Shown: positions 15,733 to 25,357, numbered from the stretch's first letter. The stretch: 64,000 bases of DNA from RAM1 sp050247515 (GCA_050247515.1 JBFWUB010000013.1:70247-134246), one strand, 5' to 3'. Made by a program: numbers and translations. Notes: generated from the letters alone by a model not told the origin.

Positions 15733-16962
15733 TTAAAAGTTCCCCACGATGAAGTCCTTGAAGCGGCCGAAGGCGGTTTTCATGGAACCGTTTTTCTGCG
15801 CCACGCGCAGGCCGCGCATGCGCGCGACGCGCGCTTCTTCCAGCAGGCCCATGACGGTGGCGGCACGCGGCTGCGCCACCATGTCCGACAGCGCGCCGTA
15901 GTACTTGGGGTTGCCGCGGCGCACGGGCTTGAGGAAGATGTCCTCGCCCAGCTCCACCATGCCCGGCATCACCGCGCTGCCGCCGGTCAGCACGATGCCG
16001 GACGACAGCACCTCTTCGTAACCCGATTCGCGCACCACCTGGTGCACCAGCGAAAAGATCTCTTCAATGCGTGGTTCGATCACGCCGGCCAGCGCCTGCT
16101 TGCTCAGCATGCGCGGGCCGCGGTCGCCCAGGCCGGGCACCTCCACCTGCTGGTCGGGGTCGGCCAGCAGCTGCTTGGCGTAGCCGCTTTCGACCTTGAT
16201 GTCCTCGGCGTCCTTGGTGGGTGTGCGAAGCGCCATGGCGATGTCGCTGGTGATCAGGTCGCCCGCGATCGGGATCACCGCCGTGTGGCGGATCGCGCCG
16301 TTGGTGAAAATCGCCACGTCGGTGGTGCCGGCGCCGATGTCCACCATGGCCACGCCCAGCTCCTTCTCGTCGTCGGTCAGCACGGCCTGGCTGGACGCCA
16401 GCGGGTTCAGCAGCAACTGCTCCACCTCCAGCCCGCAGCGGCGCACGCATTTGATGATGTTCTCGGCCGCGCTTTGGGCACCGGTCACGATGTGAACCTT
16501 GGCCTCCAGGCGGATGCCGCTCATGCCGATCGGCTCCTTCACGTCCTGTCCGTCGATCACGAATTCCTGCGGCTCCACCAGCAGCAGCCGCTGGTCGGTG
16601 GAGATGTTGATGGCGCGCGCGGTTTCCACCACGCGGGCCACGTCGGTGGGGGTGACTTCCTTGTCCTTCACCGCCACCATGCCGCTGGAATTGATGCCGC
16701 GGATGTGCGCGCCGGTGATGCCGGTGTACACGCGCGTGATCTTGCAGTCGGCCATCAGCTCGGCCTCCTTCAGCGCCTGCTGGATGCTCTGCACCGTGGC
16801 GTCGATGTTCACCACCACGCCGCGCTTGAGGCCGTTGCTGGGCGCCACGCCCAGGCCCGCGAGCTTGAGCTCGCCGCCGGGCAGCACCTCGGCCACCACC
16901 ACCATCACCTTGGCGGTGCCGATGTCCAGTCCTACGACCAGGTCCTTGTACTCTTTTGCCAT
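15733..16962 (-). CDS. ftsA: Cell division protein FtsA
   Basis: 409 aa actin-like ATPase that tethers FtsZ filaments to the membrane and recruits late divisome proteins. VGLDIGTAKVMVVVAEV at the N-terminus is the phosphate-1 motif; DIGAGTTDVAIF is phosphate-2; GIVLTGGSAVMPGM is the adenosine motif. The C-terminus FGRFKDFIVGNF is an amphipathic membrane-targeting helix. It starts 22 nt after ftsQ. Confidence 0.97.
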   Translation of the reverse strand: MAKEYKDLVVGLDIGTAKVMVVVAEVLPGGELKLAGLGVAPSNGLKRGVVVNIDATVQSIQQALKEAELMADCKITRVYTGITGAHIRGINSSGMVAVKDKEVTPTDVARVVETARAINISTDQRLLLVEPQEFVIDGQDVKEPIGMSGIRLEAKVHIVTGAQSAAENIIKCVRRCGLEVEQLLLNPLASSQAVLTDDEKELGVAMVDIGAGTTDVAIFTNGAIRHTAVIPIAGDLITSDIAMALRTPTKDAEDIKVESGYAKQLLADPDQQVEVPGLGDRGPRMLSKQALAGVIEPRIEEIFSLVHQVVRESGYEEVLSSGIVLTGGSAVMPGMVELGEDIFLKPVRRGNPKYYGALSDMVAQPRAATVMGLLEEARVARMRGLRVAQKNGSMKTAFGRFKDFIVGNF

Positions 16963-16984
16963 GTCTGCACCTGTGATCTGTTTT

Positions 16985-17782
16985 CTATTTCTGTTCCAGC
17001 TTCTTCACCCCGTCGGTGACCAGCGTCGTCACCCCGCGCAGGCGCAGCGCGTAGCCGTCGCCGTGCCGCAGGTCCGCCGACTCCAGCGCGTCCGCGCGCC
17101 GGCCATATTTGGAGGTGACCTGGGTCAGCGTCTGCGCAAACCGCTGCACGCGCGGCACCACCTCGGCGGGCGCGCCACGGCCCAGCTCAATGACCGCGCC
17201 CGAATCCAGCGTGGCCTGCCAGCTGCCCCGGCCCGTCAGCACCAGGAACGACACCTTGAGGTCAATCGCCTCCAGGAGCGGGGCCACCGCCTGGTACATC
17301 GCCAGCACCTGCTGCGACTGCCCCTGCGGGCCCTGCAGGCGGGGCAGGTCGTCCTGCTCCACGTCGCCCACATTGGCCTCGAACACTTCACCAAAGCTGT
17401 TCACCAGCGTGGAGTCGCCCTCGCCGCCCCACAGCGCCACCGCCTGGTGCTCCTGCAGCACCACGCGCAGGCGGTTGGGAAACTCCCGCTGCACCACGGC
17501 GCGGCGCACCCAGGGCACGGCCTCGAAGGCCGAGCGGGTTTCGGCCAGGTCGGTGGTAAAGAAGGTGCCGCGCAGGCGGGGCGCCACGTTGGCGCGCAGG
17601 GTGACGGCATTGTTGTGCGCCACGTCGCCGCCAACCGTGATGCCGCCGATCGCAAACACCGGGTTGCGCAGCGCCCACAGAAAGCCCGCGGCCAGCACCA
17701 TGCCGCCGCAGACCATGAACAGCACCGAGGCGGCGATGTTCATGAGCTTGACGTCAAAGGGCTGGGGCAGGCTGGCGGTCAT
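16985..17782 (-). CDS. ftsQ: Cell division protein FtsQ
   Basis: 265 aa bitopic inner-membrane protein linking early and late divisome proteins (FtsB/FtsL partner). A short cytoplasmic N-terminus is followed by a single membrane helix (roughly residues 12-37, IAASVLFMVCGGMVLAAGFLW). Next comes the POTRA domain starting near FAIGGITVGGDVAHNN and the beta domain with VPWVRRAVVQREFPNRLRV, a segment well conserved in FtsQ. It starts one nucleotide after the ddlB stop. Confidence 0.95.
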   Translation of the reverse strand: MTASLPQPFDVKLMNIAASVLFMVCGGMVLAAGFLWALRNPVFAIGGITVGGDVAHNNAVTLRANVAPRLRGTFFTTDLAETRSAFEAVPWVRRAVVQREFPNRLRVVLQEHQAVALWGGEGDSTLVNSFGEVFEANVGDVEQDDLPRLQGPQGQSQQVLAMYQAVAPLLEAIDLKVSFLVLTGRGSWQATLDSGAVIELGRGAPAEVVPRVQRFAQTLTQVTSKYGRRADALESADLRHGDGYALRLRGVTTLVTDGVKKLEQK

Positions 17783-17783
17783 G

Positions 17784-18842
17784 TCAGGTCCGCCTTTGCA
17801 AGGGCTGGTCCAGCGCGGCGGATGCGAGCAGCATCACGCACAGGTCTTCGTAGCTGATGCCGGCAGCGCGCGCCGACATGGGCACCAGCGAATGCCCGGT
17901 CATGCCGGGCGAGGTGTTGATCTCCAGCAGCGAGGGCGCGCGCGTGGCCGCGTCGATCATCACGTCCACCCGGCCCCAGCCGCGGCAGCCCAGCACGCGG
18001 TAGGCCTTGAGCACCAGGGCCTGGATGGCGGCCTCTTCCCCCTCGGGCAGGCCGCAGGGCACGAGGTACTTGGTGTCGTCGGTGAAGTACTTGTTCTGGT
18101 AGTCGTAGTTGCCCTCGGGCGCCATGATGCGGATCACCGGCAGCGCGCGCGCGGCGTCGCCGCTGCCGATGACCGGGCAGGTCACTTCGTCGCCGCTGAC
18201 GAATTGTTCGCACAGCACGTCGTCGTCCAGCACGGCGGCGGCATCCACCGCGGCCATCATGTCCGAATACCCCGCCACCTTCGCCACGCCGATGGACGAG
18301 CCTTCGCGCGCGGGCTTGACGATCACGGGCAGGCCCAGTTCGTCGGGCACCTCGATCACCTGCTCGCGCGTGTAGGCGCCGCGGTGCAGCAGCCGGTACT
18401 TCGGTGTGGGGATGCCCTCTGCCAGCCACACGCGCTTGGTCATGACCTTGTCGATCGCAATGCTGGAAGCCATGACGCCCGAACCGGTATAGGGGATGCC
18501 CTGCAATTCGAGTGCGCCCTGCACCGTGCCGTCTTCGCCAAAGCGGCCGTGCAGCGCGATGAAGCAGCGCGCAAAGCCCTTCTTTTTCAGCTCGGACAGG
18601 TCGCGCTCGGCGGGGTCAAACGCATGTGCGTCAACTCCTTTGGACTGCAGTGCCTTGAGCACGCCCGCGCCCGACATAAGGGACACTTCGCGCTCGGCCG
18701 ACTGGCCGCCCATGAGCACGGCCACTTTTCCGAATGTGGCCCCCACGCTCCCCACTTCGTGTGGTTCGCTGCCCCCCGAGGGGGCCTTCGCGCCTTGGGA
18801 CGGCCCGGCGGCGCTCATTGATTTCACATCCGCCGCGCTCAT
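17784..18842 (-). CDS. ddlB: D-alanine--D-alanine ligase with repeat-derived N-terminal extension
   Basis: 352 aa ATP-grasp enzyme making D-Ala-D-Ala for the peptidoglycan pentapeptide. The enzyme proper begins near residue 37 (FGKVAVLMGGQSAEREVSLMSG). EGSSIGVAKV, GRVDVMIDA and LLEINTSPGMTGHSLVPM are typical ATP-grasp/Ddl segments. Residues about 10-36 translate a copy of the chromosomal REP-like repeat (18735-18815) and are absent from ordinary Ddl. The start ATG 18842 overlaps the murC stop (ATGA) and is therefore likely. No good alternative ATG lies between the repeat and the enzyme core, so the extension is probably made. Confidence 0.95.
   Translation of the reverse strand: MSAADVKSMSAAGPSQGAKAPSGGSEPHEVGSVGATFGKVAVLMGGQSAEREVSLMSGAGVLKALQSKGVDAHAFDPAERDLSELKKKGFARCFIALHGRFGEDGTVQGALELQGIPYTGSGVMASSIAIDKVMTKRVWLAEGIPTPKYRLLHRGAYTREQVIEVPDELGLPVIVKPAREGSSIGVAKVAGYSDMMAAVDAAAVLDDDVLCEQFVSGDEVTCPVIGSGDAARALPVIRIMAPEGNYDYQNKYFTDDTKYLVPCGLPEGEEAAIQALVLKAYRVLGCRGWGRVDVMIDAATRAPSLLEINTSPGMTGHSLVPMSARAAGISYEDLCVMLLASAALDQPLQRRT
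18735..18815. repeat. REP-like repeat, variant shared with 33850-33922, inside ddlB
   Basis: The sequence around CCCCCGAGGGGGCC and CCACTTCGTGTGG matches 33850-33922 in reverse complement, including CACGAAGTG and GCGTGGGGGCC. It lies wholly inside the first 36 codons of ddlB and keeps the frame open. Confidence 0.65.
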
Positions 18843-20254
18843 GCCACCCCTCCCATCTCAACCAGCTTCGCCGGCACCGCGCCGATAGACCCGGCACCCA
18901 TGCACATCACCACGTCACCGTCGCGCGCGTTGTCAAACACCGCCTGCGGCATCGCGGCGATGTCGTCCACGAAGACCGGCTCCACCTTGCCCGCGACGCG
19001 CAGCGCGCGCGCCAGCGAGCGGCCGTCGGCGGCGACGATGGGGTCTTCGCCCGCGGCATACACCTCGGCCAGCAGCACCGCGTCGGCGCCGGCGCCGATC
19101 ACCTTCACGAAGTCTTCAAAGCAGTCGCGTGTGCGCGTGTAGCGGTGCGGCTGGAAGGCCAGCACCAGCCGCCGGCCCGGGAACGCGCCGCGCGCAGCGG
19201 CCAGCGTGGCCTGCACCTCCACCGGGTGGTGGCCATAGTCCTCAATCACGGTGAACTGCCCGCCGCCGTTGGCCGCCCTGACCGGCAGGTTGCCGTAGCT
19301 CTGGAAGCGGCGGCCCACGCCCTTGAATTCGGCCAGCGCCTTCTGCACGGCGGCATCGGGCACGTTCAGCTCCACCGCCACCGCAATCGCCGACAGCGCA
19401 TTGAGCACGTTGTGCTCGCCCGCCAGGTTCAGCACGACGGGCAGGTCGGGCAGCGTGACGCCGTTGCGCCGCTGAGCGGTGAAGTGCATCTGCGCGCCCA
19501 CGGCGCGCACGTTCACGGCGCGTACCTGGGCGTCTTCACCAAAGCCATAGCTGGTGATGGGGCAGGACACCTGCGGCACGATGTCGCGGATGGCCGCGTC
19601 GTCGGTGCACAGGATGGCCGTGCCATAAAACGGCATGCGGTGCAGGAAGTCCACGAACGCGCCCTTCAGGCGGTTGAAGTCGTGGCCATAGGTTTCCATG
19701 TGATCGGCGTCGATATTGGTCACCACAGCCATCACCGGCAGCAGGTTCAGGAACGACGCGTCGGATTCATCGGCCTCCACCACGATGTAGTCACCGCTGC
19801 CCAGCTTGGCATTGGCGCCCGCGCTGTTCAGCCGCCCGCCGATCACGAACGTCGGGTCCAGCCCGCCCTCGGCCAGCACGCTGGCCACCAGGCTGGTGGT
19901 CGTGGTCTTGCCGTGGGTGCCGGCGATGGCCACGCCCTGCTTCAGTCGCATCAGCTCGGCCAGCATCAGCGCGCGTGGCACGATGGGGATGCGCTTTTCG
20001 CGCGCGACGATCACCTCGGGGTTGCTGGGCTGCACGGCGGTGGACGTGACCACGGCGTCGGCGCCCGCCACGTTGGCGGCCGCGTGGCCCACATAGGTCC
20101 TGATGCCCAGGGCGCCCAGGCGCCGGAGCGTGGCGCTGTCGGCCAGGTCGGAGCCGCTGATGGTGTAGCCCAGGTTCAGCAGCACCTCGGCAATGCCGCT
20201 CATGCCCGCGCCGCCGATGCCGACGAAATGGATATGTTTAATAGCGTGCTTCAT
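18839..20254 (-). CDS. murC: UDP-N-acetylmuramate--L-alanine ligase MurC
   Basis: 471 aa cytoplasmic Mur ligase adding L-Ala to UDP-MurNAc with ATP. N-terminal HFVGIGGAGMSGIAEVLLNL (Rossmann-like UDP site), ATP loop GTHGKTTTTSLVA near residue 115, VVEADESDASFL, and HHPVEVQATL. Length and order of domains are normal. Its start follows a REP-like repeat that separates it from murG. Its stop overlaps ddlB by 4 nt. Confidence 0.97.
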   Translation of the reverse strand: MKHAIKHIHFVGIGGAGMSGIAEVLLNLGYTISGSDLADSATLRRLGALGIRTYVGHAAANVAGADAVVTSTAVQPSNPEVIVAREKRIPIVPRALMLAELMRLKQGVAIAGTHGKTTTTSLVASVLAEGGLDPTFVIGGRLNSAGANAKLGSGDYIVVEADESDASFLNLLPVMAVVTNIDADHMETYGHDFNRLKGAFVDFLHRMPFYGTAILCTDDAAIRDIVPQVSCPITSYGFGEDAQVRAVNVRAVGAQMHFTAQRRNGVTLPDLPVVLNLAGEHNVLNALSAIAVAVELNVPDAAVQKALAEFKGVGRRFQSYGNLPVRAANGGGQFTVIEDYGHHPVEVQATLAAARGAFPGRRLVLAFQPHRYTRTRDCFEDFVKVIGAGADAVLLAEVYAAGEDPIVAADGRSLARALRVAGKVEPVFVDDIAAMPQAVFDNARDGDVVMCMGAGSIGAVPAKLVEMGGVA

Positions 20255-20257
20255 GTC

Positions 20258-20346
20258 CCCCCCCGATGCGCCTGCGGCGCCTCCCCCCCAGGGGGGCGCC
20301 CCCAGCGGCCCGGCAAAGCCGGTTCCGCGGCGGCACTGGAATAAGC
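20258..20346. repeat. REP-like GC palindromic repeat, family 1, copy 3
   Basis: Between murG stop and murC start. Modules GATGCGCCTGCGGCGCC, CCCCCCAGGGGGGCGCC and GGCCCGGCAAAGCCGGTTCC match the other family 1 copies. It is the only sizeable gap inside the otherwise gapless run from rsmH to ftsQ. Confidence 0.75.
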
Positions 20347-20368
20347 GGTTGCGTGGATTGATGGCGGT

Positions 20369-21433
20369 TCATTTCTGCACCAGTTCTTCACAGGCAGCGA
20401 CGATGATTTCCGTCGCGCCTGTTTTCCGTCGTTGTTTGGCGGCTTCGGCGTGGCGCACCAGTTCCTCGCGCGTCAGGCCGGCCAGCATGTCTGCCAGGCT
20501 CTGCGCGGTCAGTTCACGTTGCTGCACCAGCCAGCCGCCGCCACTGGCGGTCAGGAACTGCGCGTTGGTGGTCTGGTGGTCGTCCACCGCAAACGGGAAC
20601 GGCACGAACAACGCCGGTGCGCCCACCGCCGCGATCTCGGTCACCGTGCTGGCACCAGCACGGCAGATGACCAGGTCCGCCTCGGCAAACGCGCCAGCCG
20701 TGTCGTCGATGAAGGGGGTGAGTTCGGCGTGCACGCCAGCGGCCACGTAGTTGGCACGCAGCTCGTCGATCTGTCTGGCGCCGCTTTGGTGCAGCACATG
20801 CGGGCGCTGGTCCACCGGCAGCAGAGCCAGCGCCTGCGGCACGATGTCGTTCAGCGCCTTGGCACCCAGGCTGCCGCCCACCACCAGTACCTTGAGCGGG
20901 CCGTCGCGCCCGGCAAAGCGCTCGGCCGGTTCCGGCTCGGACAAAAAGCCGGGGCGCAGCGGGTTGCCGATCCATTCGCCCTTGCTGAAGACATTCGGGA
21001 ACGCGGTGTAGATCCGGTCGGCTACACCGGCCAGCACCTTGTTGGCCATGCCGGCCACCGAGTTCTGCTCGTGCAGCACCAGGGGCTTGCCCAGCAGCAC
21101 ACCCATCATGCCGCCGGGAAAAGTGATGTAACCGCCCAGGCCCAGCACCACGTCGGGCTTCACGCATCGCACCACCTGGATGCTCTGCCAGAACGCGCGC
21201 AAAAGCTTCAGCGGCAGCAGCGCCAGCGTGAGCGGCCCCTTGCCGCGCACACCGCCGAAGTCAATGGTTTCCAGCGCAATGCCCTGCGGCGGCACGATGC
21301 GGCTTTCCATGCTGTCGGGCGCGCCCAGCCAGTGCACGCGCCAGCCCTTGGCCCGCAACGCGTGGGCCACAGCCAGGCCGGGGAAGATGTGCCCCCCTGT
21401 GCCGCCCGCCATGATCAGAGCGCATTTGGTCAT
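20369..21433 (-). CDS. murG: UDP-GlcNAc:undecaprenyl-PP-MurNAc-pentapeptide GlcNAc transferase MurG
   Basis: 354 aa peripheral inner-membrane glycosyltransferase making lipid II from lipid I. GT-B fold with the N-terminal G-loop MAGGTGGHIFPGLAVAHAL, GLGGYITFPGGMMG, HEQNSVAGMANK, VVGGSLGAKALN, and CRAGASTVTEIAAVGAPALF near the donor-binding site. The start ATG 21433 overlaps the ftsW stop (ATGA). Confidence 0.97.
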   Translation of the reverse strand: MTKCALIMAGGTGGHIFPGLAVAHALRAKGWRVHWLGAPDSMESRIVPPQGIALETIDFGGVRGKGPLTLALLPLKLLRAFWQSIQVVRCVKPDVVLGLGGYITFPGGMMGVLLGKPLVLHEQNSVAGMANKVLAGVADRIYTAFPNVFSKGEWIGNPLRPGFLSEPEPAERFAGRDGPLKVLVVGGSLGAKALNDIVPQALALLPVDQRPHVLHQSGARQIDELRANYVAAGVHAELTPFIDDTAGAFAEADLVICRAGASTVTEIAAVGAPALFVPFPFAVDDHQTTNAQFLTASGGGWLVQQRELTAQSLADMLAGLTREELVRHAEAAKQRRKTGATEIIVAACEELVQK

Positions 21434-22653
21434 GAACGCCCTCCCCGCATGAGGGTTCTGTTTTCATAGTCAATTCGCAGCACCACCGCTATAGCCACCA
21501 GGTTCATGAGGATGGCCGAGCCGCCATAGCTCATGAGCGGCAGCGTCAGGCCCTTGGTGGGCAGCGCGCCCAGGTTCACGCCCATGTTGATGAAGGCCTG
21601 AAAGCCGATCCAGATGCCCACGCCCTGCGCCACCAGGCCAGCGAACACGCGGTCCAGCGCAATGGCCTGGCGGCCGATGTGCATGATGCGCCGCGTCATC
21701 CAGAAGAACAGGCCGATGACCATGGCCACGCCGACCAGGCCAAACTCTTCGCCGATCACGGCCAGCAGGAAATCGGTATGGGCTTCAGGCAGCCAGTGCA
21801 GCTTCTCAATGCTGCCGCCCAGGCCCACGCCGAAAATCTCGCCGCGACCGATGGCAATCAGCGAATGCGACAGCTGGTAGCCCTTGCCCAGGGCGTGCTC
21901 GGCGCTCCACGGGTCCAGGTAGGCGAAGATGCGTTCACGCCGCCATTCGCTCATGGCGATCATCAGGCCAAAGGCCACCACGATCACCGCGGCGATCAGG
22001 AAGAACATGCGCGCGTTCACCCCGCCCAGGAACAGGATGCCCATGGCAATCACCGCAATCACCATGAAGGCGCCCATGTCGGGCTCGGCCAGCAACAGCA
22101 TGCCCACGACGGCCACGGCCACGGCCATGGGCAGCACGGCGCGGAAGAAGCGTTCCTTCACGTCCATCTTGCGCACCATGTAGTCGGCGGCGTAGATCAG
22201 CACCGCAAACTTGGCCAGCTCCGAGGGCTGGAAGCTCATGAAGCCCAGCCCGATCCAGCGGCGCGCGCCGTTCACCCCCTTGCCGATGCCCGGGATCAGC
22301 ACCACCACCAGCAGCAGCAGCGCCGCCACGAACAGCCACGGCGCGTATTTCTCCCAGGTGGCCAGCGGCACCTGGAACGCGACCAGCGCCGCCACAAAGG
22401 CGATCAGCAGGAACACCGCATGCCGCACCAGGAAGTGCGCGTGCGAGTAGCGCGCAAACTTCGGGTTGTCGGGCAGCGCAATCGAGGCCGAATACACCAT
22501 GACCAGGCCAAACGCCAGCAAGGCCACGGTCACCCACAGCAGCGGCTGGTCAAAGCCCTGCACGCGCGCGGGCGCGGCGCGGCGCAGACCGGCGCCGTCG
22601 CCACCCGCCAGTGCCGCGAACCAGCCGCCAAAGCGTGCCGCCAGCGCGTTCAT
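21430..22653 (-). CDS. ftsW: Peptidoglycan glycosyltransferase FtsW
   Basis: 407 aa SEDS-family polytopic membrane protein that polymerises lipid II at the septum with FtsI. About ten hydrophobic segments are visible. SEDS motifs include MVYSASIALPD, WIGLGFMSFQPSELAKFAVLIYAADYMV with the family Ser-Glu-Lys pattern, and LPLMSYGGSAILMNL in the C-terminal part. It is coupled by 4-nt overlaps to murD upstream and murG downstream. Confidence 0.96.
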   Translation of the reverse strand: MNALAARFGGWFAALAGGDGAGLRRAAPARVQGFDQPLLWVTVALLAFGLVMVYSASIALPDNPKFARYSHAHFLVRHAVFLLIAFVAALVAFQVPLATWEKYAPWLFVAALLLLVVVLIPGIGKGVNGARRWIGLGFMSFQPSELAKFAVLIYAADYMVRKMDVKERFFRAVLPMAVAVAVVGMLLLAEPDMGAFMVIAVIAMGILFLGGVNARMFFLIAAVIVVAFGLMIAMSEWRRERIFAYLDPWSAEHALGKGYQLSHSLIAIGRGEIFGVGLGGSIEKLHWLPEAHTDFLLAVIGEEFGLVGVAMVIGLFFWMTRRIMHIGRQAIALDRVFAGLVAQGVGIWIGFQAFINMGVNLGALPTKGLTLPLMSYGGSAILMNLVAIAVVLRIDYENRTLMRGGRS

Positions 22654-24179
22654 GCGCCCTCCTCCAGGTCCACGCCCGCTTCACGGGCAATGGCCTGCAC
22701 CGCCTCGCGGAACACGCGGGCGCGATGCGGGTAGTTGTCAAACATGTCGAAGCTGGCGCACGCCGGCGACATCAGCACCGCGTCGCCCGCATGGGCGCGC
22801 TGCGTGGCCAGGGCCACAGCTTCGTGCATGTCGGCGGCATCGATCAGGGTGACACCACTGCCTTGCAGCGCCGCGCGGATCAGCGGCCCGTCGCGGCCAA
22901 TGAACACGGCCGCGCGCGCATGGCGGGCCACGGGCGCGGCCAGCGGGGCAAAGTCCTGGCCCTTGCCGTCGCCGCCCAGGATGACGACCACTTTTCGCTC
23001 GGCCCCCAGGCCCTGCAGCGCCGCCACGGTGGCGCCCACATTGGTGCCCTTGCTGTCGTCGAAGTATTCGATGTCGTTGACGATGCCCACCGGCTCCACG
23101 CGGTGCGGCTCGCCACGGTATTCGCGCAGGCCATAGAGCATGGGGCCCAGCGCGCAGCCCGCCGCCACGGCCAGGGCCAATGCAGCCAGCGCGTTGACGG
23201 CGTTGTGGCGGCCGCGGATGCGCAGCGCGTCGGCCGGCATCAGGCGCTGGATGTGGATTTCCACCTCTTCGCCGCGCCGCTTTTTCAGCGTTTCGTCGGC
23301 TTCCAGCGCGCGCACCAGCCAGGCCATGCCGTTCACGACCTCGATGCCGAAGTCGCCGGGACGCTGGGGCATATCGGCGCCGAAGGTCACATGGGCGCGT
23401 TGCTCATACTTGCCGCCCTTGAGCCGTACCGGCTCCGGCAGCATCCTCATGACCAGGGGGTCTTCGCGGTTGAGCACCATCAGGCCCGCCTGGCCGAACA
23501 CGCGCTGCTTGGCGGCGGCATACGCCTGCATGTCGCCGTGCCAGTCCAGGTGGTCCTGCGTGACGTTGAGCACGGTGGCCGCGGTCGGCTCAAAGCTGTC
23601 CACGCCATCGAGCTGGAAGCTGGACAGCTCGATCACCCAGACCTGCGGCAGGGCATTCTCTTCAGACCGCACGTCCAGCTTTTCAGCCAGTGTGTCCAGC
23701 AGCGTCGGGCCGATGTTGCCGGCCACGGCCACTGTCTTGCCGGCACGCTCGATGAGTTGCCCCGTCAGCGATGTGACCGTGGTCTTGCCGTTGGTGCCGG
23801 TCACGGCCAGCACCGCCGGCGCGTAGCCGCTGTCTGCCTTCAAATCCGCGAAGGCCTGGGCAAACAGGCCCAGCTCGCTGGTGACCCACAGGCCCATGGC
23901 GCGCGCGGCGTCCGCTACCGGCGCCACCTCGGCCGGCGCCAGGCCGGGGCTGCGGAACACGGCGCGGATGTCCGTGCCTTGCACCAGCGCTGCCGTGAAG
24001 GCGCCACTGATGAACTGCGACTGGGGCAGCTGTTCACGCAAGGCGCCCAGCTGCGGCGGCGCGTCGCGCGTGTCGGCCACCGTGACCCGCGCACCGCAGC
24101 GCGCGCACCAGCGCGCCATCGCCAGGCCGGACGCGCCCAGGCCCAGGATGAGGACGTGTTGGTCTTTGAGCTGGTTCAT
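22650..24179 (-). CDS. murD: UDP-N-acetylmuramoylalanine--D-glutamate ligase MurD
   Basis: 509 aa from ATG 24179 (MNQLKDQHVLILGLGASGLA). A start 36 nt upstream is possible in frame, but this ATG overlaps the mraY stop as TAATG, the usual coupling here. Adds D-Glu to UDP-MurNAc-L-Ala. Seen: ILGLGASGLAMARW, the ATP loop VTGTNGKTTVTSL, VIELSSFQLD, NVTQDHLDWHG and the C-terminal LMSPACASFDMFDNYPHRA. It is longer than the E. coli enzyme (438 aa), partly by an insertion with LKKRRGEEVEIH near the middle. Confidence 0.96.
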   Translation of the reverse strand: MNQLKDQHVLILGLGASGLAMARWCARCGARVTVADTRDAPPQLGALREQLPQSQFISGAFTAALVQGTDIRAVFRSPGLAPAEVAPVADAARAMGLWVTSELGLFAQAFADLKADSGYAPAVLAVTGTNGKTTVTSLTGQLIERAGKTVAVAGNIGPTLLDTLAEKLDVRSEENALPQVWVIELSSFQLDGVDSFEPTAATVLNVTQDHLDWHGDMQAYAAAKQRVFGQAGLMVLNREDPLVMRMLPEPVRLKGGKYEQRAHVTFGADMPQRPGDFGIEVVNGMAWLVRALEADETLKKRRGEEVEIHIQRLMPADALRIRGRHNAVNALAALALAVAAGCALGPMLYGLREYRGEPHRVEPVGIVNDIEYFDDSKGTNVGATVAALQGLGAERKVVVILGGDGKGQDFAPLAAPVARHARAAVFIGRDGPLIRAALQGSGVTLIDAADMHEAVALATQRAHAGDAVLMSPACASFDMFDNYPHRARVFREAVQAIAREAGVDLEEGA

Positions 24180-25357
24180 TACCGGAGCTTCAATGTCGAG
24201 AGGCCCACCAGGCACAACAGCATGGTGATGATCCAGAAGCGCACCACCACCTGCGTTTCCTTCCAGCCGCTCTTTTCAAAATGGTGGTGCAGCGGCGCCA
24301 TCTTCAGCAGGCGCCGGCCTTCGCCGTATTTCTTCCTGGTGTACTTGAAGTAGCTGACCTGCAGCATCACGGACAGCGCCTCCACCACGAAGATGCCGCC
24401 CATGATGGCCAGCACGATTTCCTGGCGCACGATGACCGCGATGGTGCCCAGGGCACCGCCCAACGCCAGCGCGCCCACGTCACCCATGAACACCTGGGCG
24501 GGGTGGGTGTTGAACCACAGGAAGGCCAGCCCCGCGCCGGCCATGGCCGCGCAGAAGATCAGCAGTTCGCCGGACCCCGGGATGTGCGGGAAGAAGAGGT
24601 ACTTCGAATACACCGCGCTGCCCGTGACGTAGGCAAACACGCCCAGCGCCGAGCCCACCATCACCACCGGCATGATGGCCAGGCCGTCCAGGCCGTCGGT
24701 CAGGTTCACGGCGTTGCTGGAACCCACGATCACCAGGTAGGTCAGGATCACGAAGCCGAACACGCCCAGCGGGTAGCTGACTTCCTTCATGAACGGCAGC
24801 AGCAGGCCCGCCTTGGGCGGCAGGTTCACGTCAAAACCCGACTGCACCCAGCTGAAGAACAGCTCCAGCACCTTGAGGTTGGAGCTTTCGGAAATGCTGA
24901 ACACCAGGTACAGCGCGGCCAGCAGGCCGATGATGGATTGCCAGAAATACTTCTCGCGCGAGCGCATGCCCTCCGGGTCCTTGTGTACCACCTTGCGCCA
25001 GTCGTCCACCCAGCCGATGGCGCCGAAGCCCAGCGTGACCAGCAACACGATCCACACGAAGCGGTTGGACAGGTCAAACCACAGCAGCGTGGAGATGGCG
25101 ATGGACAGCAGGATCAGCACGCCGCCCATGGTGGGCGTGCCGCTTTTGGCCAGGTGGGTCTGCATGCCGTAGCCGCGCACGGGCTGGCCGATCTTCAGCT
25201 CGGTCAGGCGGCGGATCACGAACGGGCCGGCGATCAGCCCGATCAGCAGCGCGGTCATGGCCGCCATCACCGCGCGGAAGGTCAGGTACTGGAATACCCG
25301 GAAGAAGCCGAATTCGGGCGACAGGGTCTGCAGCCACTGGGCCAGGCTAAGCAGCAT
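24179..25357 (-). CDS. mraY: Phospho-N-acetylmuramoyl-pentapeptide transferase MraY
   Basis: 392 aa integral membrane enzyme making lipid I on undecaprenyl phosphate. The start at 25357 (MLLSLAQWLQ) aligns with E. coli MraY and overlaps the murF stop by 11 nt; an upstream in-frame ATG at 25372 is less likely. About ten membrane helices with conserved loops: KSGTPTMGGVLIL, GWVDDWRKVVHKD (catalytic Asp pair), SSNAVNLTDGLDGLAIMP, FMGDVGALALGGALG and MAPLHHHFEKSGWKE. Confidence 0.97.
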   Translation of the reverse strand: MLLSLAQWLQTLSPEFGFFRVFQYLTFRAVMAAMTALLIGLIAGPFVIRRLTELKIGQPVRGYGMQTHLAKSGTPTMGGVLILLSIAISTLLWFDLSNRFVWIVLLVTLGFGAIGWVDDWRKVVHKDPEGMRSREKYFWQSIIGLLAALYLVFSISESSNLKVLELFFSWVQSGFDVNLPPKAGLLLPFMKEVSYPLGVFGFVILTYLVIVGSSNAVNLTDGLDGLAIMPVVMVGSALGVFAYVTGSAVYSKYLFFPHIPGSGELLIFCAAMAGAGLAFLWFNTHPAQVFMGDVGALALGGALGTIAVIVRQEIVLAIMGGIFVVEALSVMLQVSYFKYTRKKYGEGRRLLKMAPLHHHFEKSGWKETQVVVRFWIITMLLCLVGLSTLKLR

